Origin: Datnioides undecimradiatus
Lineage: Eukaryota > Chordata > Actinopteri > Lobotiformes > Datnioididae
Assembly (NCBI GenBank): GCA_008933995.1
Contig: WARS01000045.1
Location: forward strand, 124,001-188,000
Direction of reading: 5' to 3'
Length of the DNA: 64,000 nt
The position numbers and the translations under genes were made by a program. Below are positions 37,720 to 50,100 of the stretch, in pieces; within the stretch, counting starts at the first letter, position 1; the number at the start of each line of letters is the position of its first letter. The notes beneath the pieces are model-generated. The model did no database searches, had not been told where the DNA came from, and saw nothing but the letters and a program-made list of their open reading frames with translations.

Positions 37720-39642
37720 CTATGTAACTTTTTCAGGCTTTTCAGGCAAAGTGAGAACAAAAGGGAAAAGAATGCCTTTTGCCTCTAGAGGTGCCCTAAG
37801 CGGCTCCTCAACAAAGTAGGCGTTCTCCTCCTCCGCTACGAACTGAAGAGTCTGGCTTTTGTTCACACAGTAGATGCAGTTCCCGATAACGGCACATCTG
37901 AAAGGTAAGTGACTTCCGAGCCTCTGCGACGCACAATCGTGCCACATTTTCACTATGGTGTTGTACTTGAACACGGTGATCCCCTGCTCGCGGTTGACAT
38001 CAAAGCGGTAAATGAAACTTTTCAGCGCCACCATGTCGCTGGACTTCTTCCTGCTGTTGTTGTAGGGGCACTCATGCCACTCGTCCCTCTTGGGGTCATA
38101 CTTCAGGAGGCGGTAGAAGAGTGAACCGCCTGAAACATAAAGTTCTCCGCTGCAGGTTGTGGCTTCATGGGCCACTGCGAAGGCTCCTTTGGGTAATGGG
38201 GCCACAGAGGTCCAGCGGTCCATGCGGGGGTCATATTTCTCCACTGTAAACAAACATTCTCCTCCTATGGCGTACAAGTAGCCATCCATAGACACAAGCT
38301 TTAGCTGAGCACGAGCTTGGTTCAGAGGTTTGACCTCAGCCCAGCGGTTGGTTACGGGGTTGTAACAGAAGACCTTGTCTGAAACCTTGCCCTTGTCCCC
38401 ATAGCCCTTTATTCCCCCCGCCACAAACAGGTAGTTATACATGGTGCAGATCCCACACCCTTTAGTGTTTATGTCCTCAGGCATCGCTGTCAAAGGTCTC
38501 CAGTCATTCGCTGTTTCATTAAAGAAGTAAATCATGTGGTTCTCCTCCAAAGACCCAACTGACAATGGGCTCTGGGGTCGGCTGCCACAGCGACTCGGCG
38601 GCCGACTCCCAACACGATCAAACACGTCGTTTATCTCTGCCACCATCAGAGTCTTCCTCCCCTCCATTCTCCTCTTCAGGATAAGGTCCCGCTCAGATCC
38701 GGTTAGGCGACCGTACACGGCGGGGTCTTTGAGGATCTGGAGGAAGTTGTCGCTCATGAAACCGTACGCAGTCTCTTTTAGCTCACTGAGTCGCTGCTTT
38801 TTGGCAATGGTCAGAATCTCGTAACAGTTCTCTGCAGTGATTTGGGCTGACATGGAGTCCATGGCTGCCTGGACGGCACAGGGGATCTGGAGAATTTTAG
38901 CCCCAGTGATGACATCTACAACATTGTCCTTGCCAACATTCATTCGAGAAGTGTAAACATAGTCGATCAATGTGGACAAAGTCTTGTAACTGACGCCCTT
39001 CACTTTGAGGATGTCTCGTGACAGACGGGCTTTGAAGTAGTCACTCTTCTCTGCCAGGACAGACTTGTGAGCATTGATCGTCTGCCCGCCGACTTCGATG
39101 ACTAAATCAGGCTCCTTTTTAGACTGTGCATTTTCAGCCTCCTGGCTGCTGTCCCCGTGCTCCAGGTTCGATTTTAGAACTGACCAATCAGTTTCCTGTT
39201 TGGTTTGGCTTGGCAAGCATGCGGAGGAATCTGCACCGTAAGACATTTTAGCTCTGGCACCATTGTGGAGTTCACTGCTTGCACAATTTTGTTGCATGCC
39301 AGAAACGTGATTGGACACAGTGGAGCCAGGGTGATGAGGGAGATCTGGAGTTCCCTTATCATTGGAGAGATGAAACTGATCAACTCTTGGGATGCATGAA
39401 CCGTTACCTTGCTTATGATCTACATGGTTATCCTCCACCAGTCTTCCATCCAACAGGTATTCCTTCTCAAATACCGAAGGGGGGCTGAAATCCTGCTCGT
39501 TGTGCAGGAATCCTTGGACATAGCCTGGACACAAGTTCCCATCTTTGTCAGAAGGTGTGACAAGGTCAGGGTTCACAGCGTGGAGAATGACATCAGCCTC
39601 CACAGTGATAGCCCCTCCTCCCTGCCTGTGGGCTTCGTTCAT
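37720..39642 (-). CDS. kbtbd11: KBTBD11, kelch repeat and BTB domain-containing protein 11
   Basis: BTB-kelch protein of the class that serves as substrate adaptor for Cullin-3 ubiquitin ligases: BTB binds Cul3 and dimerises, kelch repeats take the substrate. The 640-residue frame lies in one exon, as in human (623 aa). An acidic, disordered N-terminus (about 1-175) precedes the BTB domain (about 176-270, with PDLVIEVGGQ and AHKSVLAEKSDYFKARLSRD) and BACK region (about 275-345). A Ser/Arg/Pro linker (SRPPSRCGSRPQSP, about 346-359) leads to the kelch propeller (about 365-600) with blades at YNYLFVAGG, GYLYAIGG and GELYVSGG. The block AVAHEATTC...YVSGGSLFYRLLKYDP is the family hallmark. The start is the first in-frame ATG at 39642; an upstream in-frame GTG at 39681 follows a stop and is not used. 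The stop is TAG at 37722-37720. Between them the C-terminus keeps the human-like LPEKP motif. Confidence 0.95.
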   Translation of the reverse strand: MNEAHRQGGGAITVEADVILHAVNPDLVTPSDKDGNLCPGYVQGFLHNEQDFSPPSVFEKEYLLDGRLVEDNHVDHKQGNGSCIPRVDQFHLSNDKGTPDLPHHPGSTVSNHVSGMQQNCASSELHNGARAKMSYGADSSACLPSQTKQETDWSVLKSNLEHGDSSQEAENAQSKKEPDLVIEVGGQTINAHKSVLAEKSDYFKARLSRDILKVKGVSYKTLSTLIDYVYTSRMNVGKDNVVDVITGAKILQIPCAVQAAMDSMSAQITAENCYEILTIAKKQRLSELKETAYGFMSDNFLQILKDPAVYGRLTGSERDLILKRRMEGRKTLMVAEINDVFDRVGSRPPSRCGSRPQSPLSVGSLEENHMIYFFNETANDWRPLTAMPEDINTKGCGICTMYNYLFVAGGIKGYGDKGKVSDKVFCYNPVTNRWAEVKPLNQARAQLKLVSMDGYLYAIGGECLFTVEKYDPRMDRWTSVAPLPKGAFAVAHEATTCSGELYVSGGSLFYRLLKYDPKRDEWHECPYNNSRKKSSDMVALKSFIYRFDVNREQGITVFKYNTIVKMWHDCASQRLGSHLPFRCAVIGNCIYCVNKSQTLQFVAEEENAYFVEEPLRAPLEAKGILFPFVLTLPEKPEKVT

Positions 39643-39733
39643 CTCGGTGTACTCAGTGGTGATGAGAGGCAGCGTCTTCACTGATCATGCTGAGTGGATG
39701 GATAAACTTGTGGATGTACTTCCCTTCCTTCAC
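39643..39733 (-). other. kbtbd11: kbtbd11 5' UTR segment in the coding exon
   Basis: On the minus strand a pyrimidine-rich tract ending CCTCCCCTATGTAG meets the exon at 39733, giving a good acceptor. The 91 bases from there to the start codon are 5' UTR. They contain the short uORF at 39688-39653. An alternative acceptor-like CACTCAG lies closer to the start. Confidence 0.55.
39653..39688 (-). promoter_or_regulatory. uORF of 11 codons before kbtbd11
   Basis: ATG at 39688 (A at -3) opens a frame of 11 codons ending with TGA at 39655-39653, ten bases before the kbtbd11 ATG. It is in another frame than the main protein. It probably lowers or tunes translation if the 5' UTR model is right. Confidence 0.45.
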
Positions 39734-40362
39734 CTACATAGGGGAGGAAACAGAGGGATTTTAAACCAAGAACCCACAGAGGGGGGAAAAAAACTAGTCT
39801 TGAAGGTGCAAAGACGTCTCTATTCTCTAAGGGGCGCCCTTTCTCTAATTACAACCATCTTGGAAACCGTGAAATTTAAAGGAAAAAAAATTACTTTGTG
39901 CTACATTTGCCAACTCTGCTGTGTAACACACTCCTGCATAAACGTGTCATCAATTCAGTCCAACAAACTGCGCTGGGGTTTTAATGAGTGTATCTAGGCT
40001 ACAGCTTAAAGAAACGGAAGCAGTCCCAACATGCAGCTTCTTGTGGCTACAAACTGCATGACCTACTACAATAATCACCCTGCCTGTCCATTATTCGTGG
40101 TAATCTGGAGATATTCCGAGCGCATGCGCAAATGGTGGTGCGCTGATGGAGGAATTAATCTCTGATATGACTGGGAAAGGGCAGATTTTAATTATATTAA
40201 AACTCTTCTCTCTTGTCCGACCCATGATATCGGTCAAACGGTTAGGGAACAGCGTCACACCATTCAGTCAAATAAAGGGTGAATGGAGGTATTTACGCAA
40301 GACTATTCTTAAGCAAATTAGAGTCCAGAAATAAAGATCAGTGGCAGCGTAATGTGACCTAC
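39734..40362 (-). other. kbtbd11: Probable kbtbd11 5' UTR intron
   Basis: Bounded by the acceptor at 39733 and a strong donor GCAG|GTAGGT whose last exon base is 40363. No recognisable gene content. Confidence 0.45.
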
Positions 40363-41050
40363 CTGCGTTTCCTCGCTGTGATTAAACGGCTCGACAGCAG
40401 CAGTTTCCCTGCCAGTCCCTCCACACAGCTCAGTTACGTAAGGCAGTCGCAATCCTGGCGAACCAGCCGGTCGGGCTGTCCTCCCCTGGATGACTTCACT
40501 TCACCGTGCAATTCCAGCGGCTTTATCCCATCCGATCACCTTTTACTCCCCTCCATCGACCCGCTCAGCTGCTGTCTCACCACGCTCCTGCACTGAAACC
40601 TGCCCGGGATCAGTGGTGGAAAGCGAGGCGGAGGTGATCAAACAGTCATTTCAGGTCGCACCTCCTTCAGATCAGTCGTGGCAAACTAATTTCCTCTGCT
40701 GGAAGTGAGGAGAGCTGCTACGCACGTTCCGTGTCTTTTATTTTCCTCTCCAGGAAAAAGATACTGTCCCTCGTGGACTGCAGAAGAGATACTCGCCCTC
40801 GGATCTGTTACCACTCTGATTTTTGTTGTCTTTTTTTTACAGTTGACTACAGTGAGGCGGTTAACATTGATCTAAACCACGCCCCCTCCAGGCGGTATTA
40901 ACCCTACACTCAACAGCAGGAGCACGAAGCTCCATCTGTTCTGTGCGCGCGCCGGTCGCATCCCAGAGAGGCGACATTCCTTTACGCATCATCCCTATCC
41001 TGGGTACCACCACGGGTTGGACGGGGTTTGGGGCGGTCAGGGGGACTTAA
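40363..41050 (-). promoter_or_regulatory. kbtbd11: Putative kbtbd11 non-coding exon 1 and promoter
   Basis: CpG-rich stretch ending at the donor at 40363. A GC-box (GGAGGGGGCGTGG on the minus strand, about 40877-40889) and GCGCGCGCC near 40945 suggest a CpG-type promoter. The plus-strand open frames here have no known product. The exon-promoter boundary cannot be placed. Confidence 0.4.
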
Positions 41051-43614
41051 TGTATAGGAAATCCCCCTCCCCTTCCCTGCCAACACACATACACACTAAC
41101 ACGGCCATTAACTCATTTTATCCGAAAAAAAATTGTAACAATAATATGGGAATAATAAAATAATACGGGAAAATACCCCTTTAAGCTACACTCTGTGATA
41201 CTGATACACATTTAAGACCAATTAAATGCCAATATATTACGGTAACACTATTTAAAAATCAATAAATGTTCCATTAGTACAGTCCACCTGCCTGCACGAG
41301 CCCTGTTATCACAGTATGTGTAGGGCTGACATGACCACTCTTCAAAATACATTGAGTGTACACTTGAGGCCAAACAGTACTCAGGAAATATGAGTCACAT
41401 TTTGCTTTGGAAGTGATCCAGGCACCATTTTTTAACTAACCCATATCAGATTGGTTTAATAGTCTAAAACAATCAATATGCAGCATAATAAAAGCAGGAA
41501 TATTGCAATTTGTATGGAAATGTAACCTTGGAATTGGAAATGTTGGAGTCACTACGTTGATAAAAGAGGCGCACAAGGCGTGGACACGTGCAAAAAGCCC
41601 GATTAGAAATAGCACAACCTCTCAGGGCAGCAGCAGCAGACATTTTATCCAGGGTGCATAACGTCTCCACCGTGGAGACTGTATGCATCTTAACAACTGG
41701 CCTTCAGATATAAAAATAGAGGGGAGCCACCGCAAGGGCATCACACAACTATCAGCCCAGTGAGATTAGAGGGCATTCAGCTGGGAGGTTCTAATGCCAG
41801 ATATTCTGAGAACAAAGCCTCGCTGAGGACTGATACACAAATTGAGTGGTCTCTATGGAAACCCCAGGGTCAGAGGGAAAAACAAGTCTTCCCGTCACAG
41901 TGCTGTCCTGATATGCGGCCTACGGCAACACCCAGCCACACAAACTGATAACTGGGTTACTTGGTTTGCTACAGTGATGCTTAGGCGTTGCTGTGTTTTA
42001 CTTGTAGTTAATAAATACAGGTAATCAGGTGCAGAAGTTAAATATTACCTTTTAAAGTCAGCATGTTAAGGATCAGATCATCAGATCAGGTAACATTTGG
42101 GATAAGCCCATGGTGCTGTGGATTGAAGCGTGGGAACACCTCCAACCTGACATCATCTTGTCTATTTTGTTAAAACTGATATTGTAGAGAAACGAGGTTG
42201 TGCAACAGCAGAATGTGGGCGTTACAAGAGATAGAAAGTCTTGACCCACTCTGTTCGGCAGTAGGATAAATGAGCATTGAAATCCCGGAAGAGCTGTATC
42301 AGGCTCAGTTCCTGCAGCCCCTCAGGCACATTGCTAGTCCCAGCATGAACTGATGGCCGCGCACAAGCAGAGTGGAGTGGATGTACAAGGTTCGTTTGAG
42401 TCAGAAAGAATAAGCACACTGACACTCTTTTCTTCTCTGTCTTAAATCTATTGGTCAGGATCTGGTGATTTACCGAAATGTCCTTTACTTATGTGCTTTT
42501 CCCAGGAAGAGAGAATATAATACATCTAATGATGAATAGTAAGTATCAAAAATGGTCACAATAACTCACACAACAGGTTTGAGAATAAACTTCAAATCAA
42601 GTGCACAAGGCTGCTCAGTAAAACAGTTTATGAATTTGTTAATGCACATAACAGAAGTACATACAAAATGTGACAAAGGTATAAAGATGTTTCTTTTTTA
42701 AATATCCTCACAAGACACAAAAGATGCAGTGGGGGGAAACATAATCTCTCCAGGTGATAACAACTCCTTAATCCCTTTGTGAATAGAAACCTGGCCAGCC
42801 AGGGATTCTCATCAGGCCTTCCCAAACTCATTCAGTCATTATTATTTCACCTTTTCAATCCCTTTTCTCTGTTAACAGAACGGTAGGAGCACTGGACAAG
42901 CTGGTCCAACAGTAAAAGGATTTCATATCATACAAACACACAAAACTTTCTCTGACCCATAAAACTCATAACTCAAAGCACATGTTATCCTGAGTTGTCA
43001 GACTTCATATTTACAACCCTGGCCATGACAGATGACCTAAGGGTCCCGGCCAAAACCTAATCCTGATCTTGATAAAACTTTTATGTAACAGATTCAAAAG
43101 CCTTACGCACCTTTCTCTTTTCCTTTCAACACTGATTTAAATACTGCACAGCCAATGGGTATGGCACAAACACTGAGAGTAATGTATTAGCCATGTTACA
43201 GAACAACAACCAACTTCCATCAGAGAGTGAAATTAAAGACCTTTCAGTGTTTCTCAAACAAGTATGGCCTCAACGAGTACGTCATACTCCTTGTACTGGT
43301 CTGAAGGCTGCTGTTTGTGCATCATGATTGAGTGGTTATATCGATCTTTTGTTTTTAATGGCAGGAGACGTCACTGGAAACATCGATAGTGTGTTGTGGA
43401 TGATGCTTAATGCACTTCTGGTTTCAGTAAGACATATAGTTTGTTTTGATTGGTCCCAAGTGTTCTGTGAAGTGTAACACCTTGTGAAAGCAGCTCTTCT
43501 GTCTGAACCTGCAAAGAGACAGATAATACTGTTAAGATCCTTCAGTAGGGAATTCGATTTTCTGCTGGTTATTAATAAACTGTATCTTCCAAACCCACCG
43601 ATGTGCTATAGGTG
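41051..43614. other. Interval between kbtbd11 and arhgef10
   Basis: About 2.6 kb with no coding gene. Its right end must hold the arhgef10 3' UTR. A minus-strand ATTAAA at 43359-43354, about 260 bases past the stop, is the nearest polyadenylation-signal candidate; evidence is weak. Confidence 0.5.
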
Positions 43615-44117
43615 TCACATGTTTAGCAAGGGGATCTGCCAGATCATGATGGTGGAGGTGGTGTCCTCGTGGCGAGACTGTTTGGTCTTTTTGTTGACCC
43701 TGCGGTGGCCCAAACCTCCAGACACCACCAGCAAAGAGCTGACATCCACCTTGCTGGCCCGACGGCCCTTCTGGTTATGGGCCGGATCATGGAGCACATC
43801 GTAAAGGGCCCCATCCTCGGGCCCATGCTCCAAGGACCCCTGGGATGGAGCGAGGGAACCGCAGGACGACGACAGGGAGTCCTGGATAGCCATTGTGGTA
43901 CAGCCCGCTTCACCCAACCACACACCCCGTCCCTGAGAGGGAGTCACGGCTGAATCTGAGGGGGGTTGGATGTTCTCCCCATCCTCTGTCTCTGTTGGCT
44001 GGCCCGAGGCGGGAGGGGTGGAGGATTGCAGGGCGGAGGGCCGGTTACACACCGCAGAAGCCATGGTGAGGAACTTGACTGATCCGTTGTGAGCGTGTAA
44101 GGACACCATACCCCGAC
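43615..44117 (-). CDS. arhgef10: arhgef10 terminal coding exon
   Basis: 503 bp including the TGA stop at 43617-43615; acceptor TTCAAATCAG. It opens [15 protein letters not shown], then a Ser/Pro/Gln-rich linker, the conserved [18 protein letters not shown] stretch, [16 protein letters not shown], and the C-terminus [10 protein letters not shown]. The linker is the least human-like part. Confidence 0.95.
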
Positions 44118-47100
44118 CTGATTTGAATATTTGAAGATAAAGTAAATCGCCAGTATATGTACATAATACATACATGTGCATAATAGATACATACACAATT
44201 TAACCCCTGTTGACCTTGACTGACTGACTGCAAACTGACATCAACTGAAAATTCATTGGATATTATTATTAGCATTATTACGGTTAGATACTGTTTTTTT
44301 TTGATGACATTTTTGTCCTTTCAGTCAAACTGGTTACTGCTTTCCAACAACATCTTTGATCTTTTCACGATCTATTATATAGTCTATCTATTAAATGATT
44401 AACAGATAACTAAATACAAACAGGCCTATATGTCAGTACACTTGAATGTGACACAGTAATACTTGGATATTACCTGTGACCTTCGGGATCCCCTGCAGTC
44501 TGGGGACAGAGAGGGCCACAGTCACCCCCAGGTTTGTCCCCACCAGCAGCAGACCATGACAGACCAGCAGACTGCTCACTGACACTCTCTGGTTCCCTGT
44601 TGAAACAAAACACAAGCATAATATTAGTAGAATTTTGCATAAATTAAATTTAGAAATATCGAGAGAAACAGCTAATGAATGTATTCTACCAATGATTTAC
44701 TGCATCAAGCATCACCTATTAGACTTCACGCAGATGTACAGTGCTCATGCACAAAATCAGAAAAGAGCATACTTAATGGGCCACTTGAATACAGTGTGGT
44801 CGGTGCGCGGGAGGGAGGAGGTTGTATCTTTTTTTCTGTAAGTGGGGACATTTCTGCAGCGACAACGGTTATTTGTCTCCAGGGCAACGTAAGAGAGGAG
44901 CCTGGATAAAAGCAGCTCTTTTCAAGTGTCTGAACACAGGAAAATGCCCCATTATGGCCCTCTTTGAGTCAAACAAACAAACACAAAAGTGTTATGTAAC
45001 AGAATGAGTGAAGCGTAATGCTGTAATTAAGCAAGGAGCTCTGCCTCTGTGGCAGTTATGGCAGCTCAATCTGACCTGACCTTTTCCCTTCTGTCCTGGT
45101 CAGAGAAATCACTGCGATGACTCTTTAGACTGTAAAATGCTGTGATTGTTAAGTTAACAGCACCTTTCAGTAAGGACGGCAATAAAGTCAGGCTTGCTGT
45201 GTTAGGTGACTTATTATGTGGAATTTGGCACTCGTTTCAGACCGTCCCCACACAGAAGCCATGCCGGGAATAAGCTGTGCAACAAACGGTACCTAGTCAG
45301 ACATTTTTATCATGATTTTTTATGATTGTAATAAGAATCTGGGGTTTTGCGAAAACAGTCTTTTCAGCCCTGCTATGTGGGAGGCCAGACTGTCATGAGT
45401 CATTACTGCTGTAACAGCTTGACTTGAATTTCCTCCCTCAAAGTAATCCTCTTGGGCTTTAGGAGAAATTACTGCCAGTCTCTCTGCCTGCCCCCCCCTC
45501 ACTAGGGCTGACCCCTTGCATGGGGCACACACGCCATGCTGCCACACTTCCAGGAATTATGCCAGATAGGCAGGCAGGTACAGTCGTAGCCTGGGCCCTG
45601 AGTCCTGCCCACATGTGCTTCTAATGAGGGCTCAGAGTTAGCAGAAACACACATACTGCTGGTTGGGGGCCTTGCTCAACTTCCTCCTTTCATAATATTT
45701 GGAGTTCCCCACCCAGAGGGTGAACTAAAATAAACCCAGAGTGAACGTCAACACGGCCCAGCTCCGGCCCTGATCCGACACCAGAGCACCACTTTGATCT
45801 GCACTTAGTCCTGACAACCAACAGCAGGAGGGAGGAGCAAACACTACAATAATACACCGCATCAACCATTCAAATAACTTGGATCAGCACAGTGTGATTT
45901 TGATTTGAATTCTGCTCACCCAATGATACAAAGACACATTTTGACAATGGTGTGAGAGCTCAGTTTAACATGTTGCATTTGTCTGGACTAGACCAAGAGT
46001 CTATGACAAGCAGCTGTATTAGGGTAGAGTGAGGGTAGAGACTTAAGTGCTAACACTAGTATGGCAACATGCATGCGATGATAAAGTTTAGCATTTTATC
46101 TCGGAATATTCATACACTATGTCAATCTACCATGTTTCCAAGAACAAGATTGAGACGAGTTCTAACTGGAGCTACTGTACATAGCAGCTACAGTCTGTCA
46201 TCCAGTCCTATCCTGCCTACTCAGTCCTCATGGCTCTGCTGGAGTGGATGTTCACTCAGATGTAAGCGTCTTATCCATGATGTTTGCAACAATAGTGGCG
46301 TACGAACAAAGAAGAGCTTGGAGGTGTTATTTACTCACCCCCCTGATGTTTGTCTCCCATTAGGCCACGCGTGGCTGCCTATTTAGGTCACAGAGCAGCA
46401 GACAAAGGCAGACTAGACCCTCGGCACAGCAACCAGGCAGCTAGCCACCTTCCTCTGAGAGATCATTGTACGGTCTGCTTTGATGGAGGATTACTACTTT
46501 GTGAAGTGTCATATTAAGAGCCTTTAAAATATATATATTCTCTCTGTAATAAAATGTTGAGTATTTTATGACTATTATACACTTTTTTGCTTGTGTACTT
46601 TACTTTGGAGGTTAAAGAGATTCAGCGGGCTTCACCAGGCTCCATAGAGGTTCAATTAAACAAATCCATAGTCCAAGGGATCTGATGTGCATTTCTATTA
46701 GATCTTTCACTAAAAGAAAGATCTAAATAAAGACATATATTGAGATTACAGTTTAAAAACACGGAGAGTAGGAAGTAGAATGTTTAACTTATCACTGAAT
46801 AAACTACTATAACCACCAAATTACTCTAAAAATGTGCTGTATAGGATTCTTTAATAAACACCAGCATTGAGTTATAGTGAAAATGACTGCCATTACAGCC
46901 CATTAACCTGCTGTCTGTTTAGCACCTGGATAAGTAACTCCTGTCTCTAATGAAGGGAGGTAGCAGAATTGCTCCAACGTGCATGAACACGAGAAGGATA
47001 ACCCCACCTTGAGCACCTCCTGCCTTTAACACTGCACCATTTATGTAGACCATTCACACAAAGGACAACGCCCTGTGTCTCCGATTGTGAGCCTGCTTGT

Positions 47101-50100
47101 GGGTGTTCTGCACACAAGCCAAGATTGCATTAGGACCAGTAATGTAATATCCCTCCATTATAAAGTGGACTTCCTGGAGAAAAGGCTAAATCAGAGATCA
47201 AATATCCGAACAGTGTCACTTCTTGTCATTGTCTGAAAAACTGATATTATTTTTAGCATGTGTCTCAGTAAAATGGGCATTAATGGAGCACAGAATTGCA
47301 GATGAAAGACCCATCACTCTTTCCCTCCAACACATCGATTTCAGACAGTCCCTCCTGTCAAAACAGTTTGGCTGGCACTTCCAATTACATCAGAGTTTGT
47401 GCAGGAACAGCACATTTTTTGGGACTCATTCTGTTCCACAGCAGCAGCCCAGCAGCGATAAATGCCTCTGGAAAAGCACAGATCACCACAGAGCGCAGAG
47501 AGAGAGGCAGGCAGGTGGACCTCATGCAACTGCTTCATTAAAATATTCAAGTTGCAACCGCATGACCTCAGTGGTGATTTAAACGAGATGAAAAACTTTT
47601 GATTTCCATGCTGACTGACAGTCCAGGGACCCAGTACTGTTATCAGAGGAAGTGGGGCCTTAATGGTGAGGCCCAGAGGATGAAAGCTTTCATGTGTGGC
47701 GGTCTGTCTCAGAACCAACTTCCTCTGCGGTTGCATGGATCCTATTAGCCATTATGGGCAGTGAGGCTCCAAAGAAGGCTGCTTTTATCATTCACATCTG
47801 TCTGACAAAGAGGCCTTCCTCTTGTAACTCCTTTTGTAAATCTAGTGTTTCTACTGCTCCAGTGCTGTCCGTCGTTCTGTGCAGAGGCATGAGACTGCAG
47901 AAATCCTGTTAATCGCTGTGCCACATTGTAATACTTGTAGCCATGGATACGGAAAGCTGAGTGGATGGTTCTCTCTTGCACGTTGTTTCCAAGCCTTCAC
48001 AGCTTCAGATTCAGTCTTCATAGCCTCTCCAGCTAAGTGACATTTACAAATATCTTGTGAAAGCTAATTACATAAGCTCTGACATTCATTGACTAAAAAT
48101 GAGGATTTCGGCATTAGTTTTGTCACTTTGTAGCTAAATACTTCCGATGCCTTTTCTGAATGTTATGACTACCTTGTTGCAATAGTAGAGAAGTCCCAGA
48201 CTAAATGCGGGCACAGTCTTGGCAGAGCTGGCTAATGACAGCGCTGCTAATGATGCTGGAGATAAGACAACACAGAGAAACTGCAGGCTAGTCATTAACT
48301 TCAGGGCACGACATAGATGTCCTCACAAAACACAACTCAGATCAAAACCTCGTTTAAGCATCAAAATGCTGCACGATAGCGTTTCAAGAGAAAGGAAAGA
48401 AGCCGACTGTCCAAAAGCATTTATGAAAAACTTCAGGAGAACATTAAAAAGAATGCTTCAGGAGATGTATTCCAAACCACAGCTGTCTGCATTACTTGGC
48501 ATGAAGGAAAAAAGGGACTGAAAGCGGCAGCGATTAGACTGCACGAACGTTGTACCAACAGTAGCCTTCTCTCCCCCACCCCTAAAGAAAACCCAAAATA
48601 AAACAAAACAACCACAATCATCTTTTAAAGCTGTGTGATTTTGGGTCAGGCTGATGTAACCCGGCAGATTACAAGATCCAAAGCAGCATGCCGCTCTAAT
48701 GACTTGCAGGGGACAACTGTCACTGGCAGTCCTTTCATTTGAGCTGAACATCTCTTGGCGACAACGCTTGGCTTAAACATGTCAGGAAACTGTTTCACAA
48801 CCAACTACCACACACCAAATATAATATCATCTACTATCATGACGACAATTTCTATAGCAACAGAACTAATACTCGACAACAAATCCAAGGGTTCTTAACT
48901 TAACTTTGCAACACACTCCTTGGTTTGGGTCACACACAGTGTGGGATAAGTTCAGCTATTCACAGCCACTAAAACAAACATTTGCTGCCTACAGTTCAAC
49001 TCACCTGGCCTGAAATTATCTGTAACATACAGCTCATTTGTCTCGCTTCTGCCACTGTTCTGTAGATATTACAGCCTGCTAATGACAGGTTTACATCGCC
49101 TGAGCGAACGGAGATCAAAGGCGAGACGTTACATTGGGATGATGTAACCGTTACAAACCACAGTTCTCACCAGCATTACAGCACTCACTAGCTGCTGAAG
49201 GGAAAATTTAACCTTCAGATACTCCTACCTTGCAGATTTTGTTTTATCTGTTTTATTCAACACATTTCAATTAAGCCAAGCTACAAAGAAAAGATGTTCT
49301 CACTTGCCCTGTAACTTTGGTTTTACTTGCACATGTCATGTCATTACAGTTCTAATTATGTGCCACAGCACAACATTCTAATCGACTGAGGTCATGTACT
49401 TGTTAGTGGAGAATGTGTTATTTCTGCTTTGCAAGTGATGAATTTATTCACATAATCGCAAGTTCAAAAACAAGCTCTTGATCTTTGGTACTATTAATGT
49501 TTCAGACGGCTGGGAAATGTTTTTTTTATGCTGAACTCGACAAGCTCGACAAAACGCTCAGCTGCAAATATCTTGTATGTTTCAATGAGAAGTCATAATT
49601 CATAATTCAGTGTTTGGTCAATTATCAAAAAGATGTCCCATTATTTGTTTTTACATGTCTTCAGATTTGGGCTGGATCCTCCTTTCCCAGACTTATTCTC
49701 CTTAAAAATGACTTGTCAAGGTCAAAAGAGTTCTTGTAACACTATGAATAGAGATAAAATGACAGGTTCCTGATTCACTGTTTAGACTACAGGAGGCTTT
49801 AAAAGAGGGCCTGCCATAACAAGATGGATGAGCACCTACAATGATGTCAGCTGATTACTGAACAGCACTGAATAAGACAGCACGTTAAACATATAAGGTC
49901 ATGGGACCTTCATCGCAGTCCACAAACACAGGGCTTTATGTGAATAAGTTTATTTGACAAGATCATCACAAGATCAGATATCCATCAGATATCCAAAGAG
50001 AGAACAAATATGCTGCACTGTTCTTCATCAGACTGTGTGACACTATCTACGATTTCAGACTCACGCGTACAAATCACGTTACTGACTGAGTCAGACATGC

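Noticed and set aside
39643..39681. GTG start 13 codons upstream of the kbtbd11 ATG
   Set aside because: Non-ATG start with a stop just upstream; the first in-frame ATG at 39642 is sufficient and gives a family-typical length.
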